Source: CAIWHR01 sp963811685 (GTDB lineage: Bacteria; Pseudomonadota; Gammaproteobacteria; Burkholderiales; Casimicrobiaceae). Taken from it: DNA of 64,000 nucleotides. Below are positions 1-8,142 of this stretch, piece by piece. The stretch spans positions 62,001-126,000 of the forward strand of contig CAWESK010000018.1 in the NCBI GenBank assembly GCA_963811685.1, in the 5' to 3' direction. The translations under genes were made by a program, and so were the position numbers. The first letter of the stretch is position 1; every line of letters starts with the position of its first letter. The notes beneath the pieces are model-generated. The model had not been told where the DNA came from. It did not search any database and saw only the letters and a list, made by a program, of their open reading frames with translations.

Positions 1-26
1 CATCCAATCCTGACCCAGCAGCTGAT

Positions 27-154
27 GCCTAACATGTCGTTCAAGCGGACGCAGCTCGGCACGGCTTCGCCGTCGCCCCGCCGCCGGCAATCGACGTCCC
101 GCATGCGGGGCTTCGCGGCCGCAGCGGATCGCCGGTCGCCTTAGTTCGTTAGGC
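27..154 (+). other. attC site 1 (128 bp)
   Basis: Integron recombination site. The left outer box GCCTAAC (27-33) is the exact complement of the right outer box GTTAGGC (148-154). Inner boxes GTTCAAG and GGTCGCC sit inside them. Compared with the 80-bp site at 5859-5938 it carries about 48 extra bases in the central hairpin, so the variable loop is expanded while the recombination ends are kept. Confidence 0.88.
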
Positions 155-163
155 CCCGCGTCC

Positions 164-637
164 GTGGCAACAATTACCGGTCCGACTCAACTGCAGTCGG
201 CCGTTGCCGAGCAAATCCTGCGCACTTTGCCGCAATGGTTCGGCGTCGAATCGTCCCTGCTGCAGTACGCGGCGGACGCTCAAACCCTCCCAACTTTCGT
301 GGCAGGCTCGGACCGTGCTCCAATTGGCTTTGTCAGCCTTCGCGAGCACAATTCTGACACCCTGGAAATCAACTGCATCGCGGTGATTCCCGAGCATCAT
401 GGCGCAGGAGTCGGAACGGCACTTTGCAATGCCGCCTCGGAGTGGTGGGCATCGCGCGGTGGCCGATTGATTCAAGTTAAGACACTTGGGCCATCTCGCA
501 CCGATCCGAGCTATGCACGCACCCGCGCGTTTTACGCCGCGCGAGGCTTTCTTCCCGTAGAGGAATTCACGCAACTCTGGCCCGGTCACCCATGTCTGCT
601 GCTCGTTCTGCCGCTCGACAGCCGCCTCGGGGCCTAA
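164..637 (+). CDS. GNAT family N-acetyltransferase (cassette gene)
   Basis: A 157-residue single-domain acetyltransferase that would transfer acetyl from acetyl-CoA to an unknown small molecule or protein amine. The acetyl-CoA loop reads GAGVGTALCNAA around residue 85, and the C-terminal block TRAFYAARGFLP is the usual GNAT motif B. The GTG start lies only 10 bases after the preceding attC, and the stop codon TAA is part of the next attC box GCCTAAC, so the gene fills one cassette. No promoter is visible, so expression would depend on read-through from upstream. Confidence 0.85.
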   Translation: MATITGPTQLQSAVAEQILRTLPQWFGVESSLLQYAADAQTLPTFVAGSDRAPIGFVSLREHNSDTLEINCIAVIPEHHGAGVGTALCNAASEWWASRGGRLIQVKTLGPSRTDPSYARTRAFYAARGFLPVEEFTQLWPGHPCLLLVLPLDSRLGA

Positions 638-686
638 CCCGGCGGTCAACACGGACCGGGCGGCCGGTTACCTTGATGCGTTAGGG
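632..686 (+). other. attC site 2 (55 bp)
   Basis: Short attC with left box GCCTAAC (632-638), inner boxes GGTCAAC and GGTTACC, and right box GTTAGGG (680-686). The terminal G breaks pairing with the left box at one position. The central spacer is very short. Confidence 0.88.
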
Positions 687-689
687 CGC

Positions 690-1082
690 ATGCGCACTAT
701 CATCTCAGTTTCGGTCTGTTTGCTCTATTTCGCTGTTGTCGTTGCTCTCGTTCCCCTGTTTACGTCGATTACTGCTCCCTTGTTTCTAGCTGCGTGGTCA
801 GTCGCGTTTGTGTGGTGCTACCTAGCCCCGATTCGCGGGCGAGCCGTCGTGGCGTTGGTTGTAGTCGCCGTTGTCACAGTTGTTCTTCCAATCGGTTATC
901 TATTTGCTAGTGGCTGGTATATCTACCGATCCTGGTCTGTCTTGAGCGGTTCGCTCTGGTTTGCGTTCGAGCAACTCGCGTTGTTGGAGGGCATTGGATT
1001 TTTCGTGCCTATAGTCGCGGCTGCATGCTGTATCGCTCTAATGCGGCGGTTGCGCTTCCGCGCTCCAGCGGATCAGCCGTGA
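690..1082 (+). CDS. Small multi-pass membrane protein (cassette gene)
   Basis: A 130-residue protein made almost entirely of hydrophobic helices: about residues 7-25, 28-45, 50-70 and 95-118, so roughly four membrane spans, ending in a basic tail. No family motif is recognised. The ATG follows the right attC box by four bases. The gene occupies its own cassette between attC 2 and attC 3. Function unknown. Confidence 0.6.
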   Translation: MRTIISVSVCLLYFAVVVALVPLFTSITAPLFLAAWSVAFVWCYLAPIRGRAVVALVVVAVVTVVLPIGYLFASGWYIYRSWSVLSGSLWFAFEQLALLEGIGFFVPIVAAACCIALMRRLRFRAPADQP

Positions 1083-1095
1083 ATCCATCAATGCG

Positions 1096-1176
1096 CCCTA
1101 ACCTGTCGGTCAACGCGGACCGCCAGCGGCGGGCTTGCGGCCGCACCTGGCGGCCGGTTACATTCGTTCGTCAGGC
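1096..1176 (+). other. attC site 3 (81 bp)
   Basis: Left box CCCTAAC (1096-1102), inner GGTCAAC and GGTTACA, right box GTCAGGC (1170-1176). The right box has C in place of the second T of the usual GTT, which may lower recombination. Confidence 0.82.
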
Positions 1177-1218
1177 GTCGATGTCCATTCTCCGCTTTTC
1201 CTTCGCGAAGTAGTTCCT

Positions 1219-1899
1219 ATGCCTCTCCTCGGTCAAGCCGCAATGTTACTGACGTTCGACGTTGCTGCTGAGGCGCTTACCGAGCATGATGATTGGCACA
1301 CCCACGAGCACCTTCCCGAGAGACTCTCCATTCCCGGCTTCATCCGCGGAACGAGGTGGATCTCGCTTGGAGAGCAACCACGGTACTTCGTGATCTACGA
1401 AGTAGCGCAGCTCACCACCCTGACGTCCGAGGTGTATCTGCAGCGACGAAACAACCCTACCCCTTGGACGTCGAAGATGATGACCCGCTACCGAAGCATG
1501 AGCCGTGGCTTCTGCTCGGTGACGGCCACCTTTGGGCTCGGGGTCGGGCACGTCGCGATGCTAATCCGCTTCAAGCCGCAGGCTGGGGCGGAGGCTCAGA
1601 TGCGCGCGTGGCTCGTCGGGCAAGCTCTTCCACAGCTTCCCGCGAAATCCGGTATCGGAAGCGTTCACTTGCTCGAGGGCACGCTGACTCCACAGATGAC
1701 GAACGAGCAACGCATTCGGGGCGCCGACGCAGGTGTCGACTGGGCAATTCTTGCTACCGGGTATAGCCGAGACTGCCTCGCTGAACTCTCAAGCGCCGAT
1801 CTTGGTGCTCTGCGACTTGCCAAAAATGGCGGCACTGGCGTTCGTGCCGCGACATACCAGATCGACTACTCGCTGTCGCATGACGAAATCGACGTCTAA
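1219..1899 (+). CDS. DUF4286/EthD-like dimeric alpha-beta barrel protein
   Basis: A 226-residue protein with two ferredoxin-like halves. The N-terminal half contains the block DDWHTHEHLPERLSIPGFIRG, which matches the conserved His-Glu-His segment of EthD/DUF4286 dimeric alpha-beta barrel proteins. The frame is open further upstream into attC 3, but ATG 1219 is chosen because it begins just before the conserved LLTFDV strand. The TAA stop forms part of a following attC left box. Substrate unknown. Confidence 0.7.
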   Translation: MPLLGQAAMLLTFDVAAEALTEHDDWHTHEHLPERLSIPGFIRGTRWISLGEQPRYFVIYEVAQLTTLTSEVYLQRRNNPTPWTSKMMTRYRSMSRGFCSVTATFGLGVGHVAMLIRFKPQAGAEAQMRAWLVGQALPQLPAKSGIGSVHLLEGTLTPQMTNEQRIRGADAGVDWAILATGYSRDCLAELSSADLGALRLAKNGGTGVRAATYQIDYSLSHDEIDV

Positions 1900-1950
1900 C
1901 CCGGCGGCCAACACGGACGGCCGGTCAGCAGTGCTTCGCGCCCGCCGCGA
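1894..1950 (+). other. Half attC site 4 (left half only)
   Basis: Left box GTCTAAC (1894-1900), the GGCCAAC inner box and the start of the central hairpin are present, then the sequence passes straight into a cupin coding fragment. No right half (GGTTAC...GTTAGGC) follows. This marks a deletion that fused two cassettes. Confidence 0.7.
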
Positions 1951-2120
1951 GCACCGAGGAAGTTGTAGTCCTTGCTGGCACCGTACGCATCAGCGGCGTC
2001 GAACTCAGTGCTGGCGACTACCTCTTTACCAGTCCAGGCGAGGAGCACGACGTCGTTGCGGTTTCCGATACGGCAACGATCTTTGTCTCTTCGCAGAAGA
2101 GTACGCCTGTTGTTGAATAA
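1951..2120 (+). pseudogene. Cupin fragment (C-terminal end only)
   Basis: The frame beginning at 1956 reads EEVVVLAGTVRISG, then LSAGDYLFTSPGEEHDVVA and a stop at 2118-2120. This is the last strand set of a cupin, with the G-D-Y and P-G-E-x-H motif. There is no start codon or first cupin motif, because the 5' part was lost at the junction with half attC 4. Too short for a recorded intact gene, and certainly non-functional by itself. Confidence 0.7.
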
Positions 2121-2466
2121 AGCCGATGAGGCGAATCGCAGTGACGAATCATCGGAAATCGGCGATCTAAAGCTACAGGGGGCTGCCACGCTTGCTCATA
2201 CCAAAGCCGCATCATGGCCGCTGATCGCCAGCATCGGCGCGATCGCCATCTCTCCGCTGATCGTGCTCACGACCGCAATGGGCCCCCTCTACAATCTTTG
2301 GCTCGCCGTAATGATGGTCGCGCTATGGGCAGTGCAACACTTGACCAAGCGGGAGGTCGGCATCGCCATCGGAGATCCCAAGTCGTATTCCGTCGCGTTG
2401 GCCTACACCGTGGGCATCATTGTTCCCATTGCGCTGGGGGCGTGGCTGCGCAACGGATCGACCTAA
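2110..2466 (+). pseudogene. Membrane protein fragment (N-terminal part)
   Basis: The frame contains a charged leader, then two or three hydrophobic helices (ASWPLIASIGAIAISPLIVL, LYNLWLAVMMVALW, VALAYTVGIIVPIALGAW) separated by KREVGIAIGDPKSY. The layout recalls the N-terminus of CPBP-type intramembrane proteases, but the catalytic part is missing, so this is a guess. It ends where the ABC-binding-protein fragment begins, at about 2450. The only plausible starts are TTG codons at 2110-2115. Confidence 0.45.
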
Positions 2467-3206
2467 AGGAACTGGCGGCGGAACTGACCGAGCTCAAGGT
2501 CGAGTTGATCGTGGCGTTCGGAACCAAAGCCTTGTCCGCGCTCATGCGCGCCACCAAGACCATTCCCATTGTCGATCCGGTCATGGGCGATACCGTTTCG
2601 CTCGGCATCAGCGGTAGCCTTGCACGGCCGGAAGGAAACGTCACTGGATCCGCCCAGTTCAGTGCTGAGTCCGTCGCAAAGCGGTTGGAGTTCCTCAAGG
2701 AAGCTGTCCCACGCATCACACGGGTCGCGCTCCTCGTCAATCCAGCCAATGCCAGCAGCCGGCTACGCGAAGACGTGCTCGCCACAGCGAACGCATTGAA
2801 TCTGGAGTTGCTCGTTCTCGAGACCCGGAACACCAAGGACATCCGGGAAGCGCTCACACCGATAGCGCAGCGGCGCATCGAGGGAGTCGTGGTTCCCCTG
2901 GACACGCTCTTTCGGGCCAGCGCTGACGCGATTCTGGAACTCGCAGTTAGACAGCGCGTTCCTGTGGCCGGGACTAGGGAGCTTGGGGTGGCGGGCGCGC
3001 TAATCGGGTATGGGATCGATCCTGCCGTGCTGTATCGCCGCGGGGCATACTTCATAGACAGGCTGCTCAAAGGCGCGAAGCCAGCCGATATACCCATCGA
3101 GCGTGCCACCAAGCTGGACCTTGTAGTCAATCTCAAGACCGCCAAGACGCTCGGCATTACGATCCCACAGTCATTGCTCGTGCGGGCGGATGAGATCATT
3201 CGGTAA
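2454..3206 (+). pseudogene. ABC transporter substrate-binding protein, 5'-truncated (TrpX-like family)
   Basis: About 250 residues of a periplasmic binding protein of the ABC_sub_bind/TrpX family, from ELKVELIVAFGTKA through KRLEFLKEAVPRITRVALLVNP to the typical tail FDLVVNLKTAKTLGI-like segment and the stop. The signal peptide and first 70-80 residues are absent. The frame can be extended upstream to 2214 only through unrelated sequence. It is a remnant fused to a membrane protein fragment inside one cassette and followed by attC 5. Confidence 0.8.
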
Positions 3207-3257
3207 GAGATCGCTAAATTCGCCTCCCGCCAGCGGAGCGATTCCCCGCGTTATGAC

Positions 3258-3341
3258 GCCCAACCTCTCGCTCAACCGGACCGCTCGCCGGCGGCGCTTA
3301 CGCGCCGGCCGCGGGTCGCCGGTTACTTAGGTTCGTTAGGC
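3258..3341 (+). other. attC site 5 (84 bp)
   Basis: Left box GCCCAAC (3258-3264), inner CTCAACC and GGTTACT, right box GTTAGGC (3335-3341), with a GC-rich central hairpin. It closes the chimeric cassette of broken genes. Confidence 0.85.
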
Positions 3342-3351
3342 CTTTCTCCAG

Positions 3352-3642
3352 ATGGACCGAAAAGAGCTAGAGAGGATGTGGGCCGCTACGGCCAAGCACT
3401 TGAAAGCGGCTCGAGCCCAATTGCCAGAGGTGCCCGCTACGGGCGTTGATGGGGCAACAGTCAGCGGCTTCGAAGAGTGTTTGCGGGACAACGAAATGGA
3501 GTTGGCGCTTGATGAACTTGAAGACTTGGGGCTGACGAATGAGCCGCCTGCGGAGTTTTGGCAGCAACTCATCTTCGCGGCCGAAAGCATGGCGCTTTCG
3601 GAACGTGCCGCAGATTTCAAGCGGAGAATGGGGGACGCATGA
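3352..3642 (+). CDS. Small acidic protein, MafI-immunity-like (cassette gene)
   Basis: A 96-residue soluble, helical, acidic protein with the segment FEECLRDNEMELALDELEDLG, the pattern seen in MafI-type immunity and related hypothetical proteins, in which a short helix pair carries E-x-x-L-A-L-D-E-L. The resemblance is to the pattern only. No toxin gene lies beside it. The ATG is 10 bases after the attC 5 right box and the stop lies at attC 6, so it is a one-gene cassette. Confidence 0.6.
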   Translation: MDRKELERMWAATAKHLKAARAQLPEVPATGVDGATVSGFEECLRDNEMELALDELEDLGLTNEPPAEFWQQLIFAAESMALSERAADFKRRMGDA

Positions 3643-3643
3643 G

Positions 3644-3727
3644 GCCTAACCTCGCCGTCAACACGAAGGCCCCGTCGGCAGCGCTTCGCGCCCGCTGCGG
3701 GTCGCCGGTTACCTCAGTTCGTTAGGC
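3644..3727 (+). other. attC site 6 (84 bp)
   Basis: Left box GCCTAAC (3644-3650), inner CGTCAAC and GGTTACC, right box GTTAGGC (3721-3727). Canonical. Confidence 0.9.
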
Positions 3728-3748
3728 GGCATTCGAAAGCGAGCGCCT

Positions 3749-3925
3749 ATGCGCGTCGGACTGGACCACGTCCACATCTTCTCATCGAACGTCTCGGTCA
3801 CCGTCGAGTTTTTCCGCGTGATGTTTGGCGCCGCGGTAGTGTGGGACGAAGAGGCGGCTGGTGTGAGAAATGTGCCGGCTGGCGCTCGGAGACGCGTTCA
3901 TTCAGATCTATGATCAGCCGCCGAA
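3749..3925 (+). pseudogene. VOC (glyoxalase-like) protein, 5' fragment with frameshift
   Basis: Starts MRVGLDHVHIFSSNVSVTVEFF, the beta-alpha-beta opening of a vicinal-oxygen-chelate protein. One extra C near 3873 shifts the frame. Correcting for it gives NVRLALGDAFIQIYDQPPKAP. The gene then stops at a junction near 3920, where inverted ABC-binding-protein sequence begins. Only about 60 of the usual 125 residues remain. Confidence 0.7.
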
Positions 3926-4584
3926 AGCGCCCCGGCCATCGTCGCGAAGGCCTGCTCCAATTCTTCGTCGGACCGGTCCATCAGCGGCAGAACCGTAGCG
4001 CCAATGCTCGTCGCCGCGTCCTGAATGACTTTCAGTTGGGAAGGAGTGACCGGGGTTTCGGGCATCAAGACGGCAACGCGCGTGGCCTTCGGAACGATCA
4101 AGTGCAGCAGTTCCACATATTTCGCGGAGACGTCGAGGCCAAAATCGGTTACGCCGGTGATATTGCCACCGGGGTGTGCAAGGCTCGCGATAAAGCCAGA
4201 GCCTACAGGGCTAAAAACCCGCACCATGACAATGGGGATCGTTGCCGTTGCTCGCTTCGCGGCCACGGTGCCGACCGTCGTCTGGGCGACGATAACGTCG
4301 GGCTTAAGAGCGACGAGCTAGGCGGCAAGGCCCGGGAGAAGCTCGTTCTTTCCTTCCGCGCGTCGTATATCGATGACAAGGTCTTTGCCCTCGACGTACC
4401 CGAGATCACGCAATTCTTCTTCGAACGTATCGAGCAGATTCAACGCCAACGGATCCGCAGCGTCGGGCGACAACCAGCCGATGCGGTAGACCGCGGCGGG
4501 CTTCTGCGCCTGCGCCGCGTCCGGCACGATCATCGAGCAGACACACAGAACCAAGCAGAGCGCGAGCAGCGCTTTCCGCAGCAT
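3898..4584 (-). pseudogene. ABC transporter substrate-binding protein, inverted, nonsense-mutated, 3'-truncated
   Basis: Reads leftwards from a signal peptide (MLRKALLALCLVLCVCSMIVP, cleaved near AQA) into YRIGWLSPDAADPLALN, a TrpX/ABC_sub_bind N-terminus. An in-frame TAG at 4318-4320 interrupts LAA*LVALKPDVIVAQ, where the family normally has a Glu (GAG). The same frame then runs on to about 3920, where homology ends at the junction with the VOC fragment. It overlaps in homology with the fragment at 2454-3206, so the two are not halves of one gene. Its inverted orientation is unusual in a cassette array. Confidence 0.8.
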
Positions 4585-4799
4585 CTCGCTCTCCTCACCT
4601 CGAGATACGAAAAGGGCAAGACGACGCTACGCCACTGCCCTCAGGGGGTCAAGGTGTCTGCGAATACCCCTGTTCTCAGCAATGCGAGTGGCCCGCTTCG
4701 AGTCGCACGCAGACGGGTTTGCAGCATCTTGGGCGCTGGGCAGTATGGCGGAGCAACCCCGGTCTGCTCTAATGCGACCTTGATTGCCACAAATCCAGC

Positions 4800-5788
4800 A
4801 TGGAGCCCAGCATGGGTGAACTAGCCTTCGCCGATCGCGTTGAAGTCCTGGTTCTCGTCGACAACATGACGGACAACCTTTCGACCGTCCCCGAGTTTGT
4901 GGAGAACGAGTTTCGACGATTCTGGAGAAGAGGAGGTCGAATCCTGTCCGGCCAATGTCTGTGTTGCGCCGCACACGGCCTATCCTGTGCCATCACTGCT
5001 TGGCATGGCGACATCGCCAAGACGCTCCTGTTTGACACTGGGCCCGACGCGTCCGTGTTCGAAAGAAACGTTGAACGCCTTGGATTCGATATGGGTGCCG
5101 TGGACGGAATCGTTCTTTCGCATGGGCACTGGGATCACGGCGGTGCCATGCTCCGTGCATTGGAAATGATCCAGATGAAGAACGGGGGTCGCCAGGTCCC
5201 CACGTACATGCATCCGGGCATGTACAGGACTCGCGCCACGCGGACGTCCGACGGGTCGATGCATTTGTTTGACGATGTCCCGAGTGCGGCCGCCCTCGAA
5301 AAGCAGGGAGCGCGCGTGTTCCACGCCACGGAGGCGCAGCTCATCCTGGAGGACCTTTTCTTCGTCAGCGGCGAGATACCGCGAGTCACAAAGTTCGAGA
5401 CAGGATTGCCGAACCACTATCGACGCACCGAGGATGGGTCCGGTTGGGAGGCCGATCCGCTCATCATCGACGAGCGCTTCGTCGCCGTGCGCGTGAAGGA
5501 CAAGGGCGTCTTCGTGTTCACCGCGTGTTCGCACGCTGGGGTCGTGAATGTTTTGACCCACGCGCGAGAGTCCTTTCCAGGTCAATCGCTTCACGGCGTA
5601 TTGGGAGGTTTCCATCTGTCGGGAAGCACGGAGAAAATCATTCCCGACACGGTCGATGCGCTGCGTGCATTCAACCTGAAGACGATAGCGGCAGCACACT
5701 GCACAGGCTGGCGTGCGATAGGTGCACTTACATCTGCCTTCGGACCGCGGTGGTGCCCTCCGCTGTGGGAAAGACATTCCGGCTGTAG
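4800..5788 (+). pseudogene. MBL-fold metallohydrolase, frameshifted near the C-terminus
   Basis: Metallo-beta-lactamase-fold protein of the group that includes dihydropterin aminobenzene-phosphate synthase-like enzymes. The metal motif is SHGHWDHGG around residue 105, with later metal ligands in ACSHAGV and AAHCTGW. After TSAFG (about 5745) one base is missing. The other frame supplies the natural end VVPSAVGKTFRL and a stop at 5786-5788. Uncorrected, the frame runs on to 5864 inside attC 7. The lesion could be real or a sequencing indel. Confidence 0.75.
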
Positions 5789-5858
5789 CCAGGACACGTC
5801 CGCTCTTATAGGCAGGGATTCGACCGACACCTCAACCTGCGCGGACAGCCACAGTGAC

Positions 5859-5938
5859 GCCTAACCTGTCGCTCAACGCGGACGTCCCGCATGCGGAACT
5901 TTGCGCGCGGGATCGCCGATTAGCTTGGTTCGTTAGGC
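5859..5938 (+). other. attC site 7 (80 bp)
   Basis: Left box GCCTAAC (5859-5865), inner GCTCAAC and GATTAGC, right box GTTAGGC (5932-5938). Confidence 0.88.
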
Positions 5939-5948
5939 ATTGCCCAAT

Positions 5949-6202
5949 GGCACCCGAACGAACAAGTCCTCGCAATGCTCGCAAGTGCTGGTAGTGGCCC
6001 CTTCTGCTCCGTAAGAGGCGGATGCCACAACGCGCTGCTGATCTGAGGTCTATCTTTTGCGACTGTCGCTGGCGCCGCCACTTGGTTCGGGGGATACCTA
6101 AATGAAGTTGGAGGCAAAGCCTACTCGTTTGGCTCACAGCGCCACTCATTGGATTATCCCATCCGCACGGATTGCATCTTTATCTTGATTTGGGACGAGT
6201 AA
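5949..6202 (+). pseudogene. Possible interrupted small gene in an otherwise empty cassette
   Basis: No intact gene is evident in the cassette between 5939 and 6433. One frame from ATG 5975 gives MLASAGSGPFCSVRGG..., meets TGA at 6044-6046, then stays open in the same frame as ATVAGAATWFGGYLNEVGG...FILIWDE up to TAA at 6200-6202. This could be a small gene with a nonsense mutation, or chance. From 6203 to 6433 nothing coding is recognised. Confidence 0.25.
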
Positions 6203-6433
6203 TCGTAGATCTTGTTCACTGACAGTAATCCTTCGCGGGTCGTCCTGGTGTTTCTTTATCGGGCCATCGTTCTTGGGAGACCGCGGCTGGCCAGACGGAG
6301 TATTTCGCGGGCTATCTGTGCGGGAGGAGCGTTGGCGCTGATTGAGTCATGGCTCTAGTGCTGGGCATTGGATGTTTACAGGCTAGTCCTTACCCTTCGT
6401 TGCCCTTTTCCGGCATGCAAAGCGCCGTGCACT

Positions 6434-6490
6434 GCCTAGCCATTGGCGAACGCCGATGGCGGCGGGCCGGCTTACTTGGATTCGTTAGGC
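6434..6490 (+). other. attC site 8 (57 bp)
   Basis: Left box GCCTAGC (6434-6440, one mismatch from the consensus), short centre with GGCTTAC, right box GTTAGGC (6484-6490). Confidence 0.78.
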
Positions 6491-6569
6491 CGCAAGTCAA
6501 GGAATCGGTGCATTCTTGCTGCCGCGCTATGATGATCGATCGCCCGAATGCGCAATCTGGAGAACGTCA

Positions 6570-7208
6570 ATGAAATGGCCCGGCATGGAAACGATCACGA
6601 CATTGACGGAGCTGCCCGACGGCTACCGCTTCGAACAATTGAGGCGGTCCGACATTCCTGCGCTGATTGAAGGCGTTCGGATCTGGCATCCCGACATTTC
6701 CGTTGGTGTGGGCAGCTGCTACTTGCGCGAGGATTTCTACACTGAGAAAGTTTTCCTCAGGGACGAGGCTGAGAAGGACATGTATGTCGTCCTGATCATG
6801 CACGGCGACGAGTTAGCCGGAATGGGCTCGTGGGAAAGAGAATCGGATGCGCTGACGTTATATGCCAAGCTTGGAATCATTGCGCCCGCACATCGGGGCG
6901 CAAAGATCTCCGTGCGGGCCGTGGAATTCACCGAGAATCTGGGGCGAGCGATGGGGGCGGGGTTTGTCTACGGGCTGGCAACCCTGAAAGTACCCCATAT
7001 GCAGTTGGCGCTTGAGCGCGCGGGCTACCAACTCCTTGGGTTTGCCCCCGGATACGACCGCGAGCTCGTGGCCCCGGGCGTCGTGAAACGCGTTTATGAA
7101 GCATTCTATGCAAAGGTGCTCGTCCCCGACGAGGACCTTCTTCGCCCAGACCCCAAGAACCTGTCACCGAGAGCCAAGGCGCTGTTCGAGGTGTTGTTTC
7201 CTGATTGA
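6570..7208 (+). CDS. GNAT-like acetyltransferase (cassette gene)
   Basis: A 212-residue protein with GNAT character: YRFEQLRRSDIPALIEGV at the N-terminus, a central strand LTLYAKLGIIAPAHRGAKISVRAVEFTE that forms the acetyl-CoA binding turn, then FVYGLATLKVPHMQLALERAGYQLLG. ATG 6570 is chosen because GGAG lies eight bases upstream. An upstream ATG at 6516 lacks such a site. Stand-alone cassette gene; substrate unknown. Confidence 0.72.
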   Translation: MKWPGMETITTLTELPDGYRFEQLRRSDIPALIEGVRIWHPDISVGVGSCYLREDFYTEKVFLRDEAEKDMYVVLIMHGDELAGMGSWERESDALTLYAKLGIIAPAHRGAKISVRAVEFTENLGRAMGAGFVYGLATLKVPHMQLALERAGYQLLGFAPGYDRELVAPGVVKRVYEAFYAKVLVPDEDLLRPDPKNLSPRAKALFEVLFPD

Positions 7209-7248
7209 GGCGCAGAGTTCTCGCTCTCGCGGACGAATTGGCTATGCG

Positions 7249-7332
7249 GCCTAACCCGGCAGTCAACGCGGACGTCCCGCGTGCGGGGCTTCGCCCGGGC
7301 GGCGGGCCGCCGGTTAGCTTGGTTCGTTAGGG
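7249..7332 (+). other. attC site 9 (84 bp)
   Basis: Left box GCCTAAC (7249-7255), inner AGTCAAC and GGTTAGC, right box GTTAGGG (7326-7332). Confidence 0.88.
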
Positions 7333-7349
7333 ATCGGGCGCCGATTCAA

Positions 7350-7490
7350 ATGCCCCGCATGCCAACCGTCTTGTGGGTCGTGTTGATTTCCGAACTTGTA
7401 GCGTTCATGCTCGCTGGAAGAGCGGCGGCCCTGATCGACTCGCCGCGAACCTCCAGGCCAGCGGAGCAGTCAGGATCGGCAGAACTCTGA
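7350..7490 (+). CDS. Very small hydrophobic protein (46 aa)
   Basis: The ATG lies 17 bases after the attC 9 right box. The product MPRMPTVLWVVLISELVAFMLAG... has one possible membrane helix (residues 6-24) and a polar tail. Position right behind the recombination box supports translation, but no homology is recognised. Confidence 0.35.
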   Translation: MPRMPTVLWVVLISELVAFMLAGRAAALIDSPRTSRPAEQSGSAEL

Positions 7491-7599
7491 TACGGATTCT
7501 CAGGCACCCGAACGCAAACGGCATAGGCATAGATTTGCAAGACGGCCCAACGCCGCCGAGCGCGCGCGGATCGTGCGCATCTGGCGATCGAGCGAGATC

Positions 7600-7782
7600 A
7601 TGGCTTTAAAGGTTCTGCTTTCCATTGTCGCGCTCATTCCAGTTCTTGGTCCGTTGCTCGCGCTGTGGATAATCGCGTTTCCAGACGAGGCACCTGAGGC
7701 GATTCAAAATCGAGGCCCCCGAGGCACTACGGTGAGGGTATGGCTGCAAGGCAGAGCATCGCGCTGTCAGGTCGTACCGTGA
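7600..7782 (+). CDS. Small single-span membrane protein (60 aa)
   Basis: MALKVLLSIVALIPVLGPLLALWIIAFP is a single hydrophobic helix followed by a polar tail. It lies in the same cassette as the 7350 ORF. Between 7739 and 7918 another frame is open (YGCKAEHRAVRSYRDWF...), apparently without a start, which may be a remnant. Nothing else is recognised up to the attC at 8032. Confidence 0.4.
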   Translation: MALKVLLSIVALIPVLGPLLALWIIAFPDEAPEAIQNRGPRGTTVRVWLQGRASRCQVVP

Positions 7783-8031
7783 TTGGTTCTCCCGTGTATT
7801 TAGCGAACGAAGCCCCATTCGTCGGTTTCGTCTCTGGCGAGCACAAGCAGCGATCGATGAAGATGCCGAGTCAGGATATGGGCTCGCTACGTCAGGTGGC
7901 TGGCAAGCAACCCGCTGATCATCCGGACGCATCGAGTTTGGAGCAAGATGGCAACGTCGAAGCGACGCCTACTTCCGCGGCATCGGAGCATCGGGAATCA
8001 CATCACGGGCCATGTTTGCTGTCAAGTCCGT

Positions 8032-8115
8032 CCCTAACCCAGCAGTCAACGCCGACGCCCCGTCGGCAGCGCTTCGCGCGGATCGCAGGTCACCGATTAC
8101 CCTGGTACGTTAGGC
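8032..8115 (+). other. attC site 10 (84 bp)
   Basis: Left box CCCTAAC (8032-8038), inner AGTCAAC and GATTACC, right box GTTAGGC (8109-8115). Confidence 0.86.
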
Positions 8116-8142
8116 CTCGCGGCACACACTTCAAGGGAACCC

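Noticed and set aside
2214..3206. An intact 330-residue ABC binding protein starting at 2214
   Set aside because: The first 80 residues are arginine-rich sequence from another frame of the membrane protein fragment. Homology begins only near 2454 and the signal peptide is absent.
3352..3642. Toxin-antitoxin or toxin-immunity pair
   Set aside because: Only an immunity-like pattern is present and no toxin gene adjoins it; the neighbours are VOC and ABC remnants.
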